From Dioszegia crocea (Eukaryota; Basidiomycota; Tremellomycetes; Tremellales; Bulleribasidiaceae), in assembly GCA_001600615.1 (NCBI GenBank), contig BCKK01000003.1:1846181-1910180 (forward strand): 64,000 bases of DNA, read 5' to 3'. Positions 1 through 13,586 of this stretch are shown one piece after another (position 1 is the first letter of the stretch; each line of letters begins with the position of its first letter). Under the pieces are notes generated by a model. It was given only the letters and a program-made list of their open reading frames with translations, was not told the origin of the DNA and made no database searches. Position numbers and translations under genes: made by a program.

Positions 1-288
1 GTACACTAGGTAGGGTTGACGGTGGTATCCCTGGATAGATCATGCAATGTGTAGCCCCTTGGTACTGTATACCAGAGTCTCTCACTGTACTCGAACCTCA
101 GTGTTTTAGTCTCATGCCGCATGCGCCAGGCTACATATCGGGCGGATAGCAATGTGGACATGACAAACTCAAGACTAAGAATCGCGACATGCATGAGATG
201 AAAGTACCAGACCTGCGCTTCTAGGACAAGGACGAGATGAGATAGTAACCGGGGGCATGACGTTGACCTGAGTGATAGGAGTCAACGA
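1..288. other. left edge, no gene recognised
   Basis: This stretch at the window edge has one short minus-strand reading frame (about 62 codons) with no family resemblance. It is probably 3' flank of the following minus-strand gene. I see no RNA gene or repeat in it. Confidence 0.4.
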
Positions 289-1253
289 CTAATTACTTCC
301 ACCTGTCCAGCCACCGGCCCTACCGTGCTCAGCTGTTTCCCAATCTCCTTCCGTCATGGCCGCCATGCTGTCCCAGATCGATTTTGGTGTCTCGATGACG
401 CCAAACTCGATGTCCACAGAGGTGTTGTATTCGCTCGTCCATCTGTGAATCAAGGCCAGATTGGCCGGAGTCGGAGACCGATCCATTTCAGCGAGGGCGG
501 CGGTTGAACGTTGACGCAAGGCTAAGATGCTTTCCACCCACGCTGCCTTCGAAGCGACGTCGATCGGGCGCAGATGTAGCTGACCGTCTCGCTTGCAATA
601 GGATGGGAATTCGACCAGTGTCTTCTTGAACAGCATCGCCAAGGCGTTTCGCATTGCGCTCGCCCCTGCATCAGGTGAGAGATCGGAAACCGACTCCGTA
701 TGATCTGAGATGGTGCCAATTACGGCTCGTTGGGTGAACTCGTACTTTTTCACGAGGAGCTTGGTAAGTCGAAGGGCCAACCGGCTGGCGGCCTCGCTTC
801 CCCCGGACAAGTCCAAGCCTAAGGCAGTAGACAGAGAGGTGGAAACGACCTGTAGCATTAACTGTAGTCTCCGTGTGCCTAGCGTGAGGCTTCTTTGTCC
901 AAGTACATCAGACTCACAGGCTCCTCGGACAGCTGCTGAACATGCGTTCCCTCTCTGATCAGAGCCTCAAATAGACTCTGATTGCTCGGATCGGTATCGA
1001 ACGCGTCCTCGGCGCTGCCCGCCGGTAGGTAGACGACAGGGTAGATAGGGATGATCCCCCGCTCCACATCACCGAATGCGAGTCCAAGCCCACCGGTGAA
1101 ACCAAAAAGCCTGAGTCCACTAGCAATCAGAATATCTTCATCAGCCAAAGTCAGGTACCGATCGAATGCCTTGGTGGAGTAGCGAGGAGGGGCAGTTTCG
1201 ATTTCATCGTTGGAGTCGCTGGTGTCGCCGCTGGAGTCGCTGGAGTCGGGCAT
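289..1253 (-). CDS. hypothetical protein, two exons
   Basis: The gene has exon 1 at 1253-918 and exon 2 at 861-289. A 56-nt intron (862-917) has a GTGAGT donor and a CTACAG acceptor and lies in phase 0. The start chosen is the ATG at 1253, which opens a Ser/Asp-rich segment (MPDSSDSSGD). The frame stays open to an upstream ATG at 1379, but that extension crosses an AT-rich, TATA-like stretch that looks like promoter. The product is about 302 residues. It begins with a short acidic disordered tail, followed by a mixed alpha/beta-looking body without membrane segments or signal peptide. I do not recognise the family. It may be a lineage-restricted fungal protein. The gene model is well supported by the clean splice; the function is unknown. 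Confidence 0.65.
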
Positions 1254-2157
1254 GGGGAATGTGTGAAGACGAGGTGTGGTGATGTTGCGTATATATATGA
1301 TCAGAGGATAAGGCGATAAGGTGTTGCAGGGGATTCGACAATGGCGCAGGGCTTGTAAGAATACGAAAGACGAAGACAAAAGTATGGGCTTCTCATGTGT
1401 AGTTTACAGATCGGTCAGTAGGGCGAACGACTCGACTCGAAATCGTCCCCGGATCCGCTGCGCTCCCTAGGTCGGAGCCGTTCTTTTACCCTGAAATGAG
1501 TGTCAGGCGATATGCGGCCGCCAGTGTCCTTTCTTGTCCCCCCTGGTTTCAAGGGGAAAGGGGGGATGAGGCGGAGTAAGAATTGGACATCGGGCCCGCT
1601 TGATCTCGGCGCTTTCGCCGTCAATGCATATTGGCGCGGGACAAGTGACGTCGATTCTATTGCTGTGGAGCTTGAAGTCGAAGAGAGAAGAAGGCCAGTC
1701 GAGACTTGAGTTCCGACTTACAGTGCACATGTATCCATCCGCTTTGCCTGCCGCAGTACCCAGCCGAAGAGCAGTGGACATCGCTTCGTGGTAAAGGGCC
1801 GGTAGACTGTTTATGGCTCGATGAGTGAGCACCCGGCCCGATAGCGGGGCCGGACGAACATGCCTGGTGTCATCAGGGTTGAATTAGCCTTGGGGGGTGA
1901 AAGCCACTGAGTCATTTGACGCAAGGCCAAATTTCCTCACGCAGCTGATGTAGTGGGTCGGTGCTCAACTGCGAAGAGAATTAGATCAGCTGGCTAAGGA
2001 TATGACCGTGATATGATCCGGATACATTCCCCGAACGACGAGCACTGACCGCTCCCATTCATCGCCCTTATCCACCTCCCTAGCCTCGGATCTCCAATCT
2101 TCAACTACGTCGCCCCTTCTGACGGCTTTCTGTACTGTATGCCTCCCAATCCTCCAC
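1254..2157. other. intergenic, possible small unresolved gene
   Basis: Overlapping minus-strand frames between about 1415 and 1832 contain a strong GTAAGT donor (near 1723) and a CTGAC...TTCAG acceptor (near 1500). A small spliced transcript is therefore possible, but no combination gives a recognisable protein. The rest appears to be flank of the bL34m gene. Confidence 0.25.
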
Positions 2158-2568
2158 CTAATGGCTCAAGAACCGCCTCCCCCTAATCCGCCTTCTCGCC
2201 AGAATCGCCTGTCCCAGCCTACCGCCCTTCAATCGCGCCAAGAACCCGTACTTCCGCTTCCGCTTACGCTGCGAGGGCTGATATGTAGTTCCGTACGTCA
2301 AGGTACGGATGTGCGTCTGATGCGCTTGGAAGAGAGGGATAGGTAGTCGGGAGAGGATAGTCGAGCGGGGAGATGAGGCGAAGATGGATGATTGGGAGAG
2401 GGTGCGAGGCTGGAGTAGCCGTGATGATGTTGGAATGGAGGGGAGGGCTCGGGATATGGGAAGGGAAGTGGAAAGGATGGATCGAACGGCACTGATTGTG
2501 CTTGGTGTAGAGGTGTAGGTGGGTGGTGTGAGGGATAGCCGAGCGAGACGGGGGATGTTTCGGGGCAT
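2158..2568 (-). CDS. mitochondrial ribosomal protein bL34m
   Basis: This single-exon gene encodes 136 residues. The last ~45 residues are the bacterial L34 fold: a TYGTTYQPS lead, a very basic [10 protein letters not shown] stretch, then the LARLKGGR and LARRRIRGR helices. The first ~90 residues are Ser/Thr/Pro/Arg-rich with almost no acidic residues, as expected of a mitochondrial targeting presequence plus linker. bL34 is a small protein of the large ribosomal subunit, so the product should be imported and assembled into the mitoribosome 54S subunit. It is transcribed divergently from the Rvb1 gene. The conserved C-terminus makes the identification secure; the presequence start (ATG at 2568) is the only sensible one. 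Confidence 0.88.
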   Translation of the reverse strand: MPRNIPRLARLSLTPPTYTSTPSTISAVRSILSTSLPISRALPSIPTSSRLLQPRTLSQSSIFASSPRSTILSRLPIPLFQAHQTHIRTLTYGTTYQPSQRKRKRKYGFLARLKGGRLGQAILARRRIRGRRFLSH

Positions 2569-2984
2569 CGTGGATGGAGGAAAGGGTTGTAGGGATGGGC
2601 TGGACGAAATTTGGCTGTCGAAAAACGCGCAGGCAGCAGTTTTCCTGGTATTGGGTGGACTGAGCTGTGTCTGTAGCCCCCTGGGGTGGTGTAGAGTGGG
2701 TCTGTAGGTGTGGTGTAGATGGTATGTGGTCGATATAGCTTGCCTGGTGATGGATGCCTGACTTTATACGGGATAAAATTGAATAAAAGCCAGTCAAGAT
2801 ATTTACAACGTTCCTTCACTGTCTGCCAACTCTGGCTATACATCCATACCTTTGCTATACAACCCCCTACATCTCGCTCAGCACTAGCGACAGTGCAGAC
2901 GATACATTGGATACTTCCGAAAGAGATCCCTACTTCTGTCCAAAAATCAGCACCGATCACTTAGCTCAGTCCTGCATAAACACC
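2569..2984. promoter_or_regulatory. divergent promoter region between bL34m and RVB1
   Basis: About 416 bp separate two divergent start codons, so both promoters must lie here. Long minus-strand frames through it (up to position 2960) are shadows rich in Pro, Ser and His. No canonical TATA box is obvious, as is usual for housekeeping genes. Confidence 0.5.
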
Positions 2985-4912
<1,928 letters not shown>

Positions 4913-5197
4913 GGAGTGTTGGAGTGGTCAACTCCGCTCAAGAGAAGGAGGGCCACCTTCATGAAGAGCAGGGGGAGGAATCAGCAAGTGGTGGGCCTAG
5001 GAATCTTCCAATCATAGTAATGTACGTGATTGCGAGTCTGATATCGTGTAACGAGCGCTCGCCCTGATGGGGACATAACATCAAACTGAGGATGACATAA
5101 TACACAGATGCTCATTTCTCTAAGACTCATCTCGGCACCACCCTTCCACCCTCCATTTATGCTACCTCGACATCACCGCAAGCTCCATCTAACGTTC

Positions 5198-6103
5198 TCA
5201 CCAGTCCTGAGTGAGAAGTTTGTCGTACAGCAAGCCACGGTTGAGGAACGGCGTGTAAATAGTAGCACCGACGTCGTAACTGCCGCTATTCAGTTCACTC
5301 TCCAATACGCAATCGAAGGTCTCGACTTCGGTAACGGGGTCGGCAAGGGGGATACACCGGCCCGCCTGTGAAGAGGCGGGATCAAAGAAGGGGGTAATAT
5401 TGTCGTCATCGGAACCACCGATCCAAGCATCACCATTCCGCCTCAAGTCGGCCCTGAAAGTCGCGACCAAGGTGGTACGCTTTTTCCCATCCTCTCCTTG
5501 TGCCGACGTTGCCGCAATGTTGGCCAGAGTCAAATCGTCCAAGCAGACCTGGCTGGGAGCACCCGGGTGCAAATATTGCCAAGGTACGGTTGTACAGCCG
5601 GAGGGGAAGGTTTCCGGCCGGGTTTCGGGGCGGAGGAGACTGAATTTGACGACCCCAGAGGCAAAATCGGGGGAGGAGCTGGTCGACTTCGCCTCGCCCG
5701 CCGCACGGCGGGCTCGCTGGACTTTGGTCCAAGCCGTGTTGGAACAGTCGAGTTTGAAAGTCTCGTTGCCATTGGAAGCATCGCGGCGGCTGATCTGCCA
5801 GGCCTTCAGCTCGCAAACTCGCCCGCAGAGATCGGCCACTTCTTTCTCGGACAGAAATTGTCTGTTTCTTCCAGAGATGGCAAGATTGCGCAGCCAACAT
5901 GGCTCCTGGCCTGAGGCGAAGACGATGTCCCATTTCACCTGACAGTCTCCTTCCAACCTCGGCGTCCCGTTGATGGACGTACCCATTCCCCCTGGAGAGT
6001 GATGGCCAAGCAAGCTTGACTCGGACAAGGCGATTCTGCCTTTGGATATGGAGTCGTATTTGCCCGTATCGTGAAATGCGCGGCTCTGCTTCCTTCGCCT
6101 CAT
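5198..6103 (-). CDS. hypothetical protein, single exon
   Basis: An uninterrupted 301-codon frame starts at ATG 6103. The N-terminus is basic (MRRRKQSR) and is followed by a soluble-looking domain with about eight cysteines. There is a short acidic DDDN stretch near residue 236 and no clear membrane segment or signal peptide. No family is recognised. Codon use and the length of the open frame in an intron-rich genome argue for a real gene, but the true 5' end could involve an upstream exon, since the region to 6260 is open in another frame. It sits between RVB1 (convergent) and the BTB-like pair. Confidence 0.55.
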   Translation of the reverse strand: MRRRKQSRAFHDTGKYDSISKGRIALSESSLLGHHSPGGMGTSINGTPRLEGDCQVKWDIVFASGQEPCWLRNLAISGRNRQFLSEKEVADLCGRVCELKAWQISRRDASNGNETFKLDCSNTAWTKVQRARRAAGEAKSTSSSPDFASGVVKFSLLRPETRPETFPSGCTTVPWQYLHPGAPSQVCLDDLTLANIAATSAQGEDGKKRTTLVATFRADLRRNGDAWIGGSDDDNITPFFDPASSQAGRCIPLADPVTEVETFDCVLESELNSGSYDVGATIYTPFLNRGLLYDKLLTQDW

Positions 6104-6721
6104 GATGAGGCAGTAGCCGAGGTGTGGATGTGTAGAAGAAGAGGATCAGCAGATCAGCTGGAATGCGTGGACGCGACGGGTGGCTATGGTGATGGGATTG
6201 AGATTGTTGCTGAGAGGGGTGAGAGAACTGTGTGATCGAGAAAGAAAGACGATGAGTCAATCAGCAAGTGGGAGCGGGTATGTCGAGCGGCGGCGGCCAA
6301 CGTAGTAAATTTGCAGAGTAAATGCTGTGCAAGATGGCAAAGGATACCCTATGACGACACGCGTCAGAGACCCGAAACACTCAACAATCTGCTTACTCCG
6401 GCGTATAACAAAGGTGCCAAGGTGAGGCTGCGAGGGTGAGCTCGTATTGTTCCGTCGTCACTATCCTGACATCAGTCCGGGGGCCCGGGTACAGCATGAT
6501 TGGTGACAGCACGTGAGGAATTGATGGTCGGTTAGCATTAATACTTTCCCCACTCGAAGTTGGTCGCATGTGAGGTGGGAGGTTAGCACCGGGAAGAGCC
6601 ATAAGAGAGGTCTCCATCCCGCGGTCGAACCTGCAAATGATCTACCTATCTTTGCTACGTCTTCTGCAGAATTATCTCTCTGCCGCACGTGGGAACCTGA
6701 CCCCTTGGAAGCATTGACGGA
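6104..6721. other. intergenic, nothing recognised
   Basis: This region holds the promoter of the 6103 gene and the 3' flank of the BTB-like gene. Short frames here lack coding character. Confidence 0.4.
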
Positions 6722-7597
6722 TCACGCTCTCAGTCCGACTGGCCCCAGCAGATTCTCGGAAATTTTCACCCAACAAGCAGCTTCGAGACTCGTGGCCACC
6801 ACTTCTGGCTGTTACATTAGCTTTTCACTGGACCAGCACCTCAGTCTTTGAACTTCTTGATAGTAATAGGATGCCGAGATGATGACGGGGATGAGACTCA
6901 CGTCATGTCCTGAACACACGGCCTTCGAATATGCGCTATAATAGCCCATCAACCAGGGCAGAGGAATCGCCTCTCCATCGTCGAGAGTCATTATCTCCGG
7001 AAAGAAATGACGCTGTTCGCTCCAGGGCAGGAGCCCGATCCTTCTTATGCCCCGCTTCGCCACGGCGAGGTTTCCAGACCTGGCTCCAATGGCAAATGTG
7101 CACCAAGGCATTGATGCGTCGAAGACAGATTCGAATTGTGCTAGGCCGCGAAGGCGCGTTGGGGCGGCACAATCGAGAAAGTCTAGTAAACGGACGAGGG
7201 ATATGTAGAAGTCAATAAGTTTGCCGGCAGCGCCTCGATCTGGGAGTTGATCTGCGGCTTCTCTCGGCGGAGGGAGGTCTTCCAGCTCCATCACTTTGAT
7301 GGCGTATTGAAGTACGGTGGAATGAGCTGGGATGTCGACGATGACCGGCATAGATGTCGAGAAGGGTAGAGAGGAGGAGGTGGAGCTGATTGATGAGGGT
7401 AGGGGAGACGAGGTCGGCTCGGGTGTGGGTAGGGCAAGCATGTCCCTGAACATGCCGCTGAACAGAGTCAGATAGACTTCTTTGCGGTAAATAGAAAAAA
7501 AACCTCACCTATGAGACTGTAGATAATACTTCTCAACCCTGAACATTACCCCATCCTCCGACTTCAACTGCAAGCTGGTGGCGGTCGGTCCTCCCAT
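6722..7597 (-). CDS. BTB/POZ-like domain protein (tandem copy 1)
   Basis: Three exons are read: 7597-7509, 7457-6902 and 6808-6722, giving 243 residues. The N-terminus (LKSEDGVMFRVEKYYLQ then SGMFRDML) matches the start of a fungal BTB fold, where a ligand-exposed strand is followed by 'xxFRxML'. The mid-region is helical (LLDFLDC, WLMGYY). Exon 3 was placed by alignment to the neighbouring paralogue at 7985-8912. Both last exons are exactly 87 nt and share a W..(S/K)(V/I)....GPV pattern, and both genes have introns at the same two phases. BTB domains mediate dimerisation and cullin-3 or transcription-factor contacts; no second domain is visible, so the role is unknown. Confidence 0.72.
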
Positions 7598-7984
7598 GGC
7601 GATGAAATAGCTCTCTGTCGATTCGAAGTCTCAGGTAGGAGGCGAGAGCAAGAGGCGTTGCGTCTTTCCAAGATGGATTGACCGGGCGAAGGGTGATGTG
7701 GAAAATTTGACGCCACAAAGCTTAAAGTTAGCACCTGGAGGTGAAACACTGATAGGTGTTTCATCAGTCAGAGAACGGCCTGATATCCAATACAAGAGGC
7801 CAGTGGGCACAGTCTGTTGACGAGATTGTTCTTCTGTCGAGGATTGATGATCAGCAGGTATCAGTATCGTTGGTAGAGCCAGAACGACTGGAACGTTTTC
7901 AGCGACGGGTTTCACAGGAAACAGAGGAGATACATAACAAGCTTATCTGGACCATAGGATTGACGGCAAGGAGAGCGTGGCGCT
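7598..7984. other. spacer between tandem BTB-like genes
   Basis: About 390 bp hold the 3' flank of copy 2 and the promoter of copy 1. Frames on the plus strand here are not protein-like. Confidence 0.4.
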
Positions 7985-8912
7985 CTAGGTCGTCTCAGGG
8001 GGGTCGCAAACCGGCCCCTCCATCTTTCCGGCGACAGATAACCAAAAGGCTGAACCGTAATTATAATTTGTCTGTATGTATCGTCAGCACCTTCACATCT
8101 AGGGGCTATAGGAACACGAGATATATCCTCCTTCGAGACACAGGGCAGACGCTTGGGTACAAGATACGCTCAGAACTCACCCTCCCACCCAGAGACTCCA
8201 AGGCATTTGCGAAGGCTCTGTAATACCCTACCAGCCAAGGCAGAGGTATAGTCCTCGCAAGCTGCAACGACATGATTGCAGGATTGTATTTTTTCTCGAT
8301 TTGCCAGTTTGCCAGCTTGCCAATCCTGTCTATGCCCCTCTTAGCCATGCGGAGGTCATCGCATTTGGTAGCAATGACAAAGATAGACCAAGGATCGGCG
8401 GCGAAGGCGGGCTCAAAGTGGCCCAAACCTTTGACAAGGGGGTCGCGCGAACAGTCTAGCCAGTCTAGGAGTTCGACAACGGCCAGGACGTAGACCATAG
8501 GTTCGGCCGCACCACCAGGGTAGAGACCGGCAAACTGCCCTGGAGGGACTTCGCGGATATCGGTTTGTTTCATCAATTCGATGACGAAGTGGAGGACAGA
8601 CGAATGTGCAGGGATATCCATAACTGGGGTGGATGGATGGGCTGTAGTAGTGGATTTGATGGAGATGGCGAGGGCCGACATGGATGCGGCTGCCGAGGTG
8701 AGGGAAGGAAGGCTCGAGGTGGATTCGGGAATAGACATCATGCCCCTGAATAAACCACTGTGGGATAAGATACAGATCGCCAAGGGGAAAGAAAAGAAGG
8801 CAACGTACCTGTTGGCCTCGAGGTAGAATCTCTCAACAGTGAAGATCTGCCCATCTTCCGATTTGAGCTTAAAGCAGCCATGTGCCGTGTTTGTGAGAGC
8901 GGATTCGCTCAT
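7985..8912 (-). CDS. BTB/POZ-like domain protein (tandem copy 2)
   Basis: Three exons are read: 8912-8809, 8757-8181 and 8071-7985, giving 255 residues. The first exon carries LKSEDGQIFTVERFYLE, which joins in phase 2 to SGLFRGMM, the expected BTB strand and helix start. The segments IPAHSSVLHFVIELM, LLDWLDC and WLVGYYRAF align with copy 1 over the whole length, so the pair is a tandem duplication with conserved exon structure. A low-complexity Ser/Thr/Ala segment in the middle differs between copies. The continuous open frame past 8181 is intron sequence starting GTGAGTTC. The function is unknown beyond the BTB-like fold. Confidence 0.75.
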
Positions 8913-9354
8913 CTTGGTTTGATTGGTCGATCTCGGTCGATTCAGCGAATGAGTCGAGAGACGAGGAAGAGAGACGATGCATCATCATGGTGCGTAGAGT
9001 ATCGGGTCTGATCGTGGGAAAGGTGGCTTGAGGCAGATGAGAAGTGCTCGTGATGGTGGGGTGTGATCGGGTGACTGGGTCGGACCGGTTTACAGGTGGA
9101 GGTTTTGCTTGGAACGTCCGGATGTCTCACTGCCGTGCTGCCCGTGACCAACACCAGACCTCAGGCTGGGCAGCTCTGGCGTTGAGAAGGTACCATCGGA
9201 CAAGGGGTATACATTAATCGCAAATACTAAAACCTATATACATATTGTAATCTGGGTATCTATAAGTAGGGTATCTATATTGAGAAGGGTATATGACTAC
9301 TAGCCACAAAACAGAAGATCGCCTCTTTTCACCATCTATCCGAAACCCAACCTC
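8913..9354. other. intergenic between BTB-like copy 2 and Ca2+-ATPase
   Basis: The region contains the upstream flank of the BTB-like gene and the AT-rich 3' flank of the ATPase (9210-9300, rich in TATATA/GGGTATC). No gene is seen. Confidence 0.45.
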
Positions 9355-12300
9355 CTAATCTCCCCTAGCCAACCCATACTTCTTGATGAGCGGATCATTA
9401 GGATCCGTATCCGGGTGCATCTGGACTTTACCCTGGAACAGCTCCGCCGTACTCCTCGAAGGATCCTGCGCCGGGTTCCCAAACGCCTCTCTGGGGAAAA
9501 TCGGTTGAGCCCAATTAGGTCCAGCGGCAATCGTACCCGCAATAAGGGTAGGGACCATAGTGAGGATAGAGGGTAGTTGAATATCCGCCTTCTTTAAACG
9601 GGCAGTACGTGATCGGGACACAATGGCCGAGGCATTGATACGACCACCTCGGATATTGGCAAAGATATTAAGGTTGTCCTTAATCTTTGTAAGAGCAGGA
9701 TTGTATTCGTACTCCTCTTTGGAAATGGAGTCCGAAGTAATGTCGTCGGTATCGGTAGTGAGGGGTAGTGTGGCAGGGTCTTGGTAGACTTTGACCTTAA
9801 TGAGGAATCGGTAGAAGGGGGCAGTAGGGAGTAGTCGGACGAAGGCACCGATAGGGAAAGCGACCAGACCGACAATGATTGAAATGACCCAATCGCGCCA
9901 TCCGAGGGAAACAACTTGGAAGGCCGAACTTCCAAATTCGACAATGATGGCTTGACCGCCGCACATGATGGCGAAAATGGCCATGAAGTAGTAGTTCCGG
10001 AAGAAGCCTTCAAAGACGTTGAACTTCCGGTCCAGACGACGACAGTTGATCTGGTTGACTGAGGCGATCAGCGGAAGTTTTGGTTTACGCAGGGGAAACT
10101 TACAGATTTGGCAGAAGACGAAGCAGTTGAAAATGAGAGTGGAGAGTTCCGATCGGGTAGCAATGGTGTTTTCCAACCCCAAGATCCTTAGACCCTGCCA
10201 GTAAAGGACAAAGCAGACAATGATCTGGTAGATGGCCTGGAAGATGATCATCTTGACCATGTCGACGTTGATGAGGGGTGCAGTGAGCCTGTCGGGCTTG
10301 CGGTCGAGCGAGCTGCGGGTGGCAGGGTCGGTAGCGAGGGCAAGAGCGGCAAAGGTGTCCATGATCAAATTGACCCAGAGCAGTTGAACGGGAGTGAGGA
10401 TAGCACCTTCGTTATCGGACGCTAGAGCGGAAACGAAGGTGACAATGACGGCGACGATGTTGACGCTGACAGTCAGCAAAGGACCAAACGGGACGAAAGG
10501 GGACTTACGAGATTTGGAATTGCAAGAACTTCCTGACTGAGTCATTGACACACCTTCCCCACATGATAGCTAGGACAATGTTGGGGAAGGCGTCATCCAT
10601 AATGATGATATCTGACGCCTCCTTGGCCACTTCTGTACCCGCAATACCCATCGAGAAACCGACATTGGCAAGTTTAAGCGCAGGTCCATCGTTGGTACCG
10701 TCACCGGTCACACCGACAACCTCGCCCATCCCCTTCAAGGTCTTGACCAACAACCGCTTGTCTTCAGGTGAAGACCGAGCGAGGATTTGTAGCCGGGGTA
10801 CAACCTCCAACCGCTCGACGTCGTTCAACTTCCTGAATACAGGTCCTTCCATGATGATACCGCCAGCAGTAAAGATACCACACTGGTTCGCGATAGAGCG
10901 GGCGGTAAGGACGTTGTCACCGGTGCACATCTTGACAGACACACCGGCCATTTGACATTCCTCGACGGCCTTGCGAACACCAGGACGGAGGGGGTCTTCG
11001 ATACCGGTGATGGCAATGAGGGTGAGGTCTTTGGCAATGGAAGCGAAGGGGACGTCGTCGGTCGCTCGGTCCTCAGAACCCTTTGGTGGCCAAGACTCAA
11101 AGTCTCGGTAACACATGGCGAGAGTTCGGAGGGTCTGGGATGCGTAAAAGATGATGGTTTTGGAAATGTTGGCTTCGGTTTCCTCGGTGAAGTGGGTAGT
11201 TTCGATATCGGAGAGGGTCTCAGAAGAGGACTGAGCGGCCATCTCTTCCCGGCTGTGAATGACGACGTGGGAGGTACAGTTTTTGGTAAGGATTTCCGAG
11301 GCACCCTTGACGTACAACCGCCATTTACTGCCGACCTTAACGACGACGCCCATCGCCTTGAGCTCGGACGAGAACGGGATCATCTGTACGATCTGCGCGT
11401 TGTCTCGGGCATGACGGTAGTCCTGCCATCCGAGCTCCTTGGCAAAACGGAGAAGCGCCGTCTCAGTTTTGGAACCGACGAACTCGGTAACGCCATCTTT
11501 GGTGTCTTCGAAGGCAGTAGAGTTGATGGCGATGGCGTCGTTGAATAGGGTTTGGAGGGCAGGTGAGGCAATTTGGTTAAGCTCAGACATGTCAAATGCA
11601 AAGTCTGAGCGAACCTCTTGCCCCTCGACATTGTTGGCGTTCGACCGCTCGGCATTCTCGGCGAAGGAAGCAACGAATTTGCCCCTGACACCGAGAGAGC
11701 CAGCGACGACCGACATGACGTTTTGGGTAAGGGTACCGGTCTTGTCGGTGCAGACGACAGTGGCGTTCGCCATGGTCTCGCAAGAGCCCAGCATACGGAC
11801 GAGCAAGTTCTGCTTCGTCATTCGCTTGGTGGCAAAGGCAAGAGCGAGAGTGACGGCGAGAGGGAGACCTTCAGGGATGGCGACGACAATGAGGGTGACG
11901 GAGATGATGAGGATTTGGATGAATTGCTGGGCCTTGTCATTGGCATCTCGATCGGGGAATCGGCCGAGGTCGATGAAGAACCGGATCATGAGGGCGATGA
12001 AGAGGATGGAACCGGCACCGGCACCACATTTGGCAATGAGCTCGGCGAGGTGGTTGAGTTTGACCTGAAGAGGGGTGTTTTCGGCTTCGCCTTGCATGGC
12101 TGAAGGTCAGCATTGGTCTGTCATGAAGGGACAAGTGACTTACCCATAAGAATACGACCGTTGAAAGACTTCTTGCCCACCGCCGTGACGACATACTCTC
12201 CCACACCCTCCAAGACCTTTCCGCCGGATACCAAGAAACAATCCTTCTTGAGCTTGGCTCCCTGCTCGGCTCCGTCCCGCTCAGCAACACAGTCATCGTA

Positions 12301-13586
12301 AGGGAATTTCCTGATGGCATCTGATTCACCCGTAGCTCCTGACTCGTCACACCGGACGTTGTGACCGCGAAGGAAGACACCGTCGACAGGCAAAATCTCT
12401 CCAGGTTCGAGCATGGCAACGTCGCCAACGCAGACCTCCTTGGTATTGATGACGAGCTCTCGACCGTCGCGCATAACCTTCATGGTACGGTCTTCGCGTT
12501 GATCGTTGAGCCGAGCGAATTGACGTTCCTTCTGATAATCGTTGACTGAACCGACAAGTACGACGATGGCGACGGCGGCGAGGATGGCGACACCCTCGAT
12601 CCAGTCGACCTTGGGCTCAAGACAACCAGGAGGAGGGCATTCGGGGGATTCGACGTAGTGGTCACCGGTACCGAGGGTTTGATAGAGACCGAGAGCAAGA
12701 GAGACGACGGCGGCGATAAGTAGGAGGATCTGAGGATCAGTTGGGCTCTTACGTCAATTTAAGGAAGACCTACCAAGACCTTGTCTTTCAATGCCATCCA
12801 CATGAGGTAGAGAAGACTCTTCCCCTTCCGAGCTGGCAGCTCGTTGCGCCCGTAGATCTCCTGCCGCTTCTCGATAGTGGCAGTCCACTGAGGACCAGTA
12901 CCGCGCGCCTCGGATTTGCCCTCAGCGCTCAGACCCTTGGTGGGATCGACACCGAGCCCATCGAGCATGCCCTGAATACCGCCGATCTTCTCTAGATCCG
13001 CCAAAGACTTAGGATCAACCAACATGGCGAGTCGACTGGGGTTCTCCTTGAATGGTGTAGGGTCCGTCTCGTCCGTTTCCGGGTCGAGATGGGCGGAGAT
13101 GTTTTTGGCCTCTTCTCTCGCCAACTTCTTCTCATCCGTCTCATCCTGCTTTGCCTGCTTCTTCTCTTGCCGCCTTTCGCGCCAGTTCAACTCTGCCGCC
13201 AATCGCTCCTTCTCGGGTAAAGGAGGGAAGGCGGGGTTCCGCTTGCCCTCGCCATCGAACTCGGCAGAAGACCAAGTTCCGACGGAAGAAAGCCGCCGAT
13301 GACCTAGCGCGGCACCGCCAGGCTGTCCGACGCCTAGTGTATCGGCTCCAGATTGAGCGGTAGGGTAGTTGTCACGCAGAGCGAGGGTGGAGCTGGGGTA
13401 TGGAGAAGTCGGCGAAGGGGAATCATCAAACTTGATGGATGAGTTGTTTGTGAGTGTTGGGGAAGAGGGAACGCCGGTGGATATAGCAGGCGCGAGGAAA
13501 GTGTGGGGATTAGGAGGTGGTGTGGTCTGCGGAGGTTGAGTGTAGTCCTCCGCGTCCGTCGTGATGATGCGGGGTGGGGCCGCCAT
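9355..13586 (-). CDS. PMC1: P2B-type Ca2+-transporting ATPase (Pmc1-like)
   Basis: The pump moves Ca2+ out of the cytosol, in fungi usually into the vacuole. Five exons are read: 13586-12774, 12729-12144, 12099-10509, 10465-10104 and 10058-9355. The introns are 43-45 nt and the product is 1351 residues. The PEGLPL motif of M4 lies near residue 542. The phosphorylation site CTDKTGTLT has its aspartate near 585, the hinge TGDGTNDGPAL lies near 931, and M5-M10 follow. The CTDKT variant (Thr for the usual Ser) is conservative. A long Pro/Ser-rich N-terminus with a basic coiled segment (residues ~120-165) precedes the transmembrane core, and a ~150-residue tail follows M10. I assign Pmc1 from the PMCA-like architecture; a plasma-membrane location cannot be excluded. 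Confidence 0.92.

Noticed and set aside
6..194. 62-codon minus-strand frame at the left edge
   Set aside because: Short, no family, no splice partner visible.
2264..2960. Minus-strand frames of 177 and 220 codons between bL34m and RVB1
   Set aside because: They overlap the promoter interval, are His/Pro/Ser-rich and match nothing; the bL34m frame explains the coding signal.
5400..5942. Plus-strand frames of 180 and 138 codons opposite the 5198-6103 gene
   Set aside because: Probably shadows; the minus frame is longer and has the more natural composition. Not fully excluded.
6841..6855. Alternative 15-nt last exon for BTB-like copy 1
   Set aside because: The acceptor at 6809 gives an 87-nt exon aligned in length and sequence to copy 2, which is better supported.
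10545..12103. Long plus-strand frames opposite the Ca2+-ATPase
   Set aside because: Antisense shadows of a strongly biased coding sequence.
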